A stretch of 64,000 bases of DNA from Endomychus coccineus (lineage: Eukaryota; Arthropoda; Insecta; Coleoptera; Endomychidae), in contig OY294069.1 of NCBI GenBank assembly GCA_958510875.1, forward strand, positions 159,959,111 through 160,023,110. The letters are read 5' to 3'. Numbering within the stretch: position 1 is the stretch's first letter; the number at the start of each line of letters is the position of its first letter. The position numbers and the translations under genes were made by a program. Below are positions 61,655 to 64,000 of this stretch, one piece after another. Under the pieces are notes generated by a model, which saw only the letters and a program-made list of their open reading frames with translations, searched no databases and was not told the origin of the DNA.

Positions 61655-62968
61655 AAAACCTGAAAAGTCTTGTCTTCCGGATGGATTCCGCGTCACAATA
61701 GCTCGACTTGATGCCGACGTTTCGCCAACCATTACAGGTGGCATCTTCAGGGCAGACTTGAGGCTTGAACTGAAACTGGTTCTACTGGTTTCTGTAGCCG
61801 TATTTATTGTAGGAAAAATTCTTCACGCTACTTAGTTCACTGCCTTTGTTCCGGTGGTTAACTTCGTTCCGGCACCTGACCCTGCCGTTGTGCGATCATG
61901 TGCGAAGTGGAATTTTCAAGGATGGGTTTCCAAATGTTGGGAAGGTAATATCCTGAGTCACGGTTCAGATTATTCGGATGTTTTAAGATTTCTATAGCTT
62001 CAAGGATTTTTCGCTGATAGAAGTTTAGGGCTCGGACTAGGATTTTAGTATCTTCAAAAAGGATTTGATGATTTGTGTTAAACTTGTGTTCCGCAAGTGC
62101 AGATCTACTGGTGTCACGAAGTCTTGTACAGCGCTCATGTTCTTTCACACGAGTAGCTACTGTACGACCTGTTTCACCAATGTAGACTTTACCGCAAGAA
62201 CAGGGAATACTATAAACACCTTCTAAGTGGAGAGGAGGAAGGGGATCTTTAATAGGTTTGTAAAACTGAGATAATTTTGGAAGTGTGGAAAAACGGGTAG
62301 AAATATTATGATTTTTGAGGATTTTGGAAATTCGATCTGTTATATTTTGAATATATGGAAGATAGGCCGTGGATAAAGCAGGTGGGAGGGTTTCTGGCTC
62401 AGGTCGATTTGGAATGTTAGGTGAAGTGTATTTCATTATGGCTTTTTGAATGTTGTAATGGGAGAAATTGTTTGATAATAAGGCAGATGATAGATGTCTT
62501 AATTCTGATTTCAAAGATTGAGGCTGAGATAGGTTGATAGCTCTGTGGACCAGGGAGTTTATGACAGATTGCTTTTGGGCAGGGTGGTGGTGGGAAAGAC
62601 CATTGAGGTATCTATCGGTATGGGTGGGTTTCCGATACACAGAATGTCCTAAAGTACCGTCAGTCTGTCGACTAACCAATACATCCAGGAACGGGAGTGA
62701 ACCTTGCGATTCGACTTCCATGGTGAAACGGATATTGGGATGTAATGAATTTAAATGATTGAGGAAGGGAACAAGCTTCTCGCGACCATGTTGCCAAATA
62801 TCGAAAGTATCGTCGACATATCTAAACCAACATTTCGGCTTGAGAACAGATGAGTCAATGGCATCTTGTTCAAAAGCGTCCATGAAGATATTAGCTATGA
62901 TCGGGGAAAGTGGGGAACCCATGGCAGCTCCCGAGGACTGCTCGTAGAACTTGCCATCGTATAGAAAA
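61655..62968 (-). mobile_element. PLE-1: C-terminal half of a Penelope-like element
   Basis: Minus strand. The 3' end (61655-61860) carries the same terminal repeat as 42180-42375. The ORF runs from the upstream edge, where TTCTATACGATGGCAAG continues into SSGAAMGSPLSPI, to the stop at 61858. At about 62968 the PLE meets the 3' end of LINE-D, so the N-terminal half is missing; it is represented by the 21.8-kb copy, whose sequence overlaps this one in the MGSPLS block. Confidence 0.92.
61858..62950 (-). CDS. Penelope-like RT C-terminal half plus GIY-YIG endonuclease
   Basis: Open for about 360 codons with no stop. MGSPLSPIIANIFMDAFE is the RT motif B region rather than a true start. Motif C is FRYVDDTFDIW with the catalytic Asp pair (residues 37-38 counted from that Met). 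Then FTMEVESQGSLPFLDVLV and VYRKPTHTDRYLN, the RT thumb of Penelope-like proteins. A linker of about 100 residues follows. The nuclease begins GVYSIPCSCGKVYIGETGRT, with the GIY-YIG-like VYS..C.C..VYIG and the catalytic Arg nearby, then RVKEHERCTRL, ALAEHKFNTNHQILFED and RKILEAIEILKHPNN with the catalytic Glu. The C-terminal half therefore looks intact, unlike the rest of the window. It lacks the N-terminal RT, so it is not autonomous. Confidence 0.92.
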
Positions 62969-62969
62969 T

Positions 62970-64000
62970 TAGTATTATTGAATAAATCAGATGAGTTGAG
63001 TTTGATTTGACTTTAGATATTCTATTAATTCAACTTTAAAAACTCTTATATTTCTATTACTTTTTATTCCTGGTGGCAAAAGATTATATTCAGTAAATCC
63101 TTTATAAAATAAATTTTTCATAGTGGATTTAAAGTGAGTCCTGTTAACGTATAAGTTATTTCGATTTCTTGTTTCATAATTGTGAATATCCCTATTGAAA
63201 ATAATAAATTGATTGAAATAATCTGGTAAATTGTTTAACATTTTAAATATAAATAACAAAGTTGAATATTTGATTCTATTTTCAACAGATAACCCATTCA
63301 AGAGTATATAACATTATAGAAATCGGTGTATATCGATTGGCTTTAAGGATTATCCTCATTCCTTTATTTTGGAGTTCTTGTAACGACGCAAGTGAATTCT
63401 TATCCAGTAAGTGAAGAAGTGTAGCACAGTAATCAAAGTGTGGTTGTATTATTGTTTTATATACAGTAATGTTACTCATTAAAGAAAGAGAATTTGAAAT
63501 TCTAGAAGAGAAAAGTATTTTTTTGGATATTTTATTTTTGATCTAGATAAAATGGTTTTTAAAAGAAATTTAATTATCAATAATGACACCCAAATATTTT
63601 ATTTGTAAAACTACTTCAATACTCTCGTTGTATATTTTTAAATGGATATTTTCAAAATTTACATTGCGTAAATTATGTTTTGTGCTAATTACCATAGCTT
63701 TTGTTTTTGAGATATTTAATTTTAATTTATTAATATTTAAAAAATATTCAAGTTAAACAAGTACATCATCCATTTTTGTAACAGCATTTTGGAGATTCTT
63801 GGAAACAATAACAATCAGACTGTCATCAGCAAATAATTTTATGAAGTCACAATCATCACCTAAAAACTGAATAATATCATTGAGATATATAATAAATAAT
63901 AAAGGCCCTAGTACACTCCCTTGGGGAACTCCATGTATTACGTTTTTAGCGGATGAAAAAGTATTATCTATTTTGGTGACTTGATTTCTATCAGACAGAT
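62970..64000 (-). mobile_element. LINE-D: CR1/Jockey-like retrotransposon, runs off the window
   Basis: The 3' end lies near 62970 (AAAATTAGTATTATTGAATAA on the plus strand) next to PLE-1. The minus strand encodes RT and C-terminal regions continuously to the window end, with a few stops. No endonuclease is visible because the upstream part is outside the window. Confidence 0.85.
62987..64000 (-). pseudogene. LINE-D reverse transcriptase, 3' part of ORF2
   Basis: From the window edge inward: LSDRNQVTKIDNTFSSAKNV, IHGVPQGSVLGPLLFIIYLN, DFIKLFADDSLIVIVSK (catalytic Asp pair present), LNINKLKLNISKTKAMVIST, QIKYLGVIIDN, then after stops VYKTIIQPHFDYCATLLHLL, LQELQNKGMRIILKANRYTP, and the C-terminal MLNNLPDYFNQFIIF, ETRNRNNLYVNRTHF, FTEYNLLPPGIK. 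The order is that of a CR1/Jockey-type ORF2. At least three stops or frameshifts disable it. Confidence 0.88.

Overview
The window is eukaryotic and almost certainly from an insect; a beetle is my best guess from the mix of Penelope-like, CR1/Jockey-like, mariner, hAT and IS630-like elements, but no host gene confirms this. The DNA is AT-rich with many short broken ORFs. I find no convincing host protein-coding gene, tRNA or rRNA. Nearly every coding signal is a transposable element or a relic of one, so this is an intergenic or large-intron stretch that has acted as an insertion target.

Layout. 1-14.7 kb: a 202-bp satellite, a non-LTR retrotransposon with a second one nested in it, a decayed hAT with both ends, an internally deleted mariner, an inverted pair of Penelope-like (PLE) ends, and a fragment of a DDE transposase DNA-binding region. 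14.7-17.0 kb: a 328-bp satellite array. 17.5-29 kb: two elements with 400-600-bp terminal inverted repeats that enclose only the C-terminal end of a DDE transposase (17.5 and 27.05 kb), PLE-1 N-terminal half, a fold-back element and MITEs, and a half mariner. 29.5-38 kb: a PLE-2 copy interrupted by a nearly intact pogo/Tigger-like transposon and by a 1-kb palindromic element, then PLE-3 in reverse. 38-46 kb: CR1 3' ends, the C-terminus of another non-LTR ORF, a 1.25-kb TTA-flanked fold-back element, PLE-1 3' end, a Helentron-like helicase/endonuclease fragment, and a cluster of short degenerate motifs. 46-51 kb: a PLE-4 copy split by a CR1-like LINE and by a 557-bp MITE, with an uninterrupted second PLE-4 copy 1-2 kb away that serves as the empty site for both insertions. 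51-64 kb: mariner relics, a GTF2IRD2-like hAT with perfect 8-bp target duplications, PLE-2/PLE-3 fragments, hairpin-rich segments at 58.4 and 59.2 kb, a PLE-1 C-terminal half with intact YVDD and GIY-YIG signatures, and a LINE running off the window end.

Most interesting signals. The PLE-4 repeats carry a hammerhead ribozyme that folds almost ideally as type I (48915-48956), with a self-complementary stem III. A second hammerhead-like core lies in PLE-3 ends, and weaker relatives occur in PLE-1 and PLE-2. At 59.2 kb a constant 32-base core occurs three times, flanked in at least two cases by different but self-complementary arms, which I cannot assign to any family. Motif-cluster and hairpin-dense segments at 45.3 and 58.4 kb are also unassigned. 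PLE-1 to PLE-4, LINE-A to LINE-D are local labels, not database names. All family assignments come from reading motifs by eye; no search was run.
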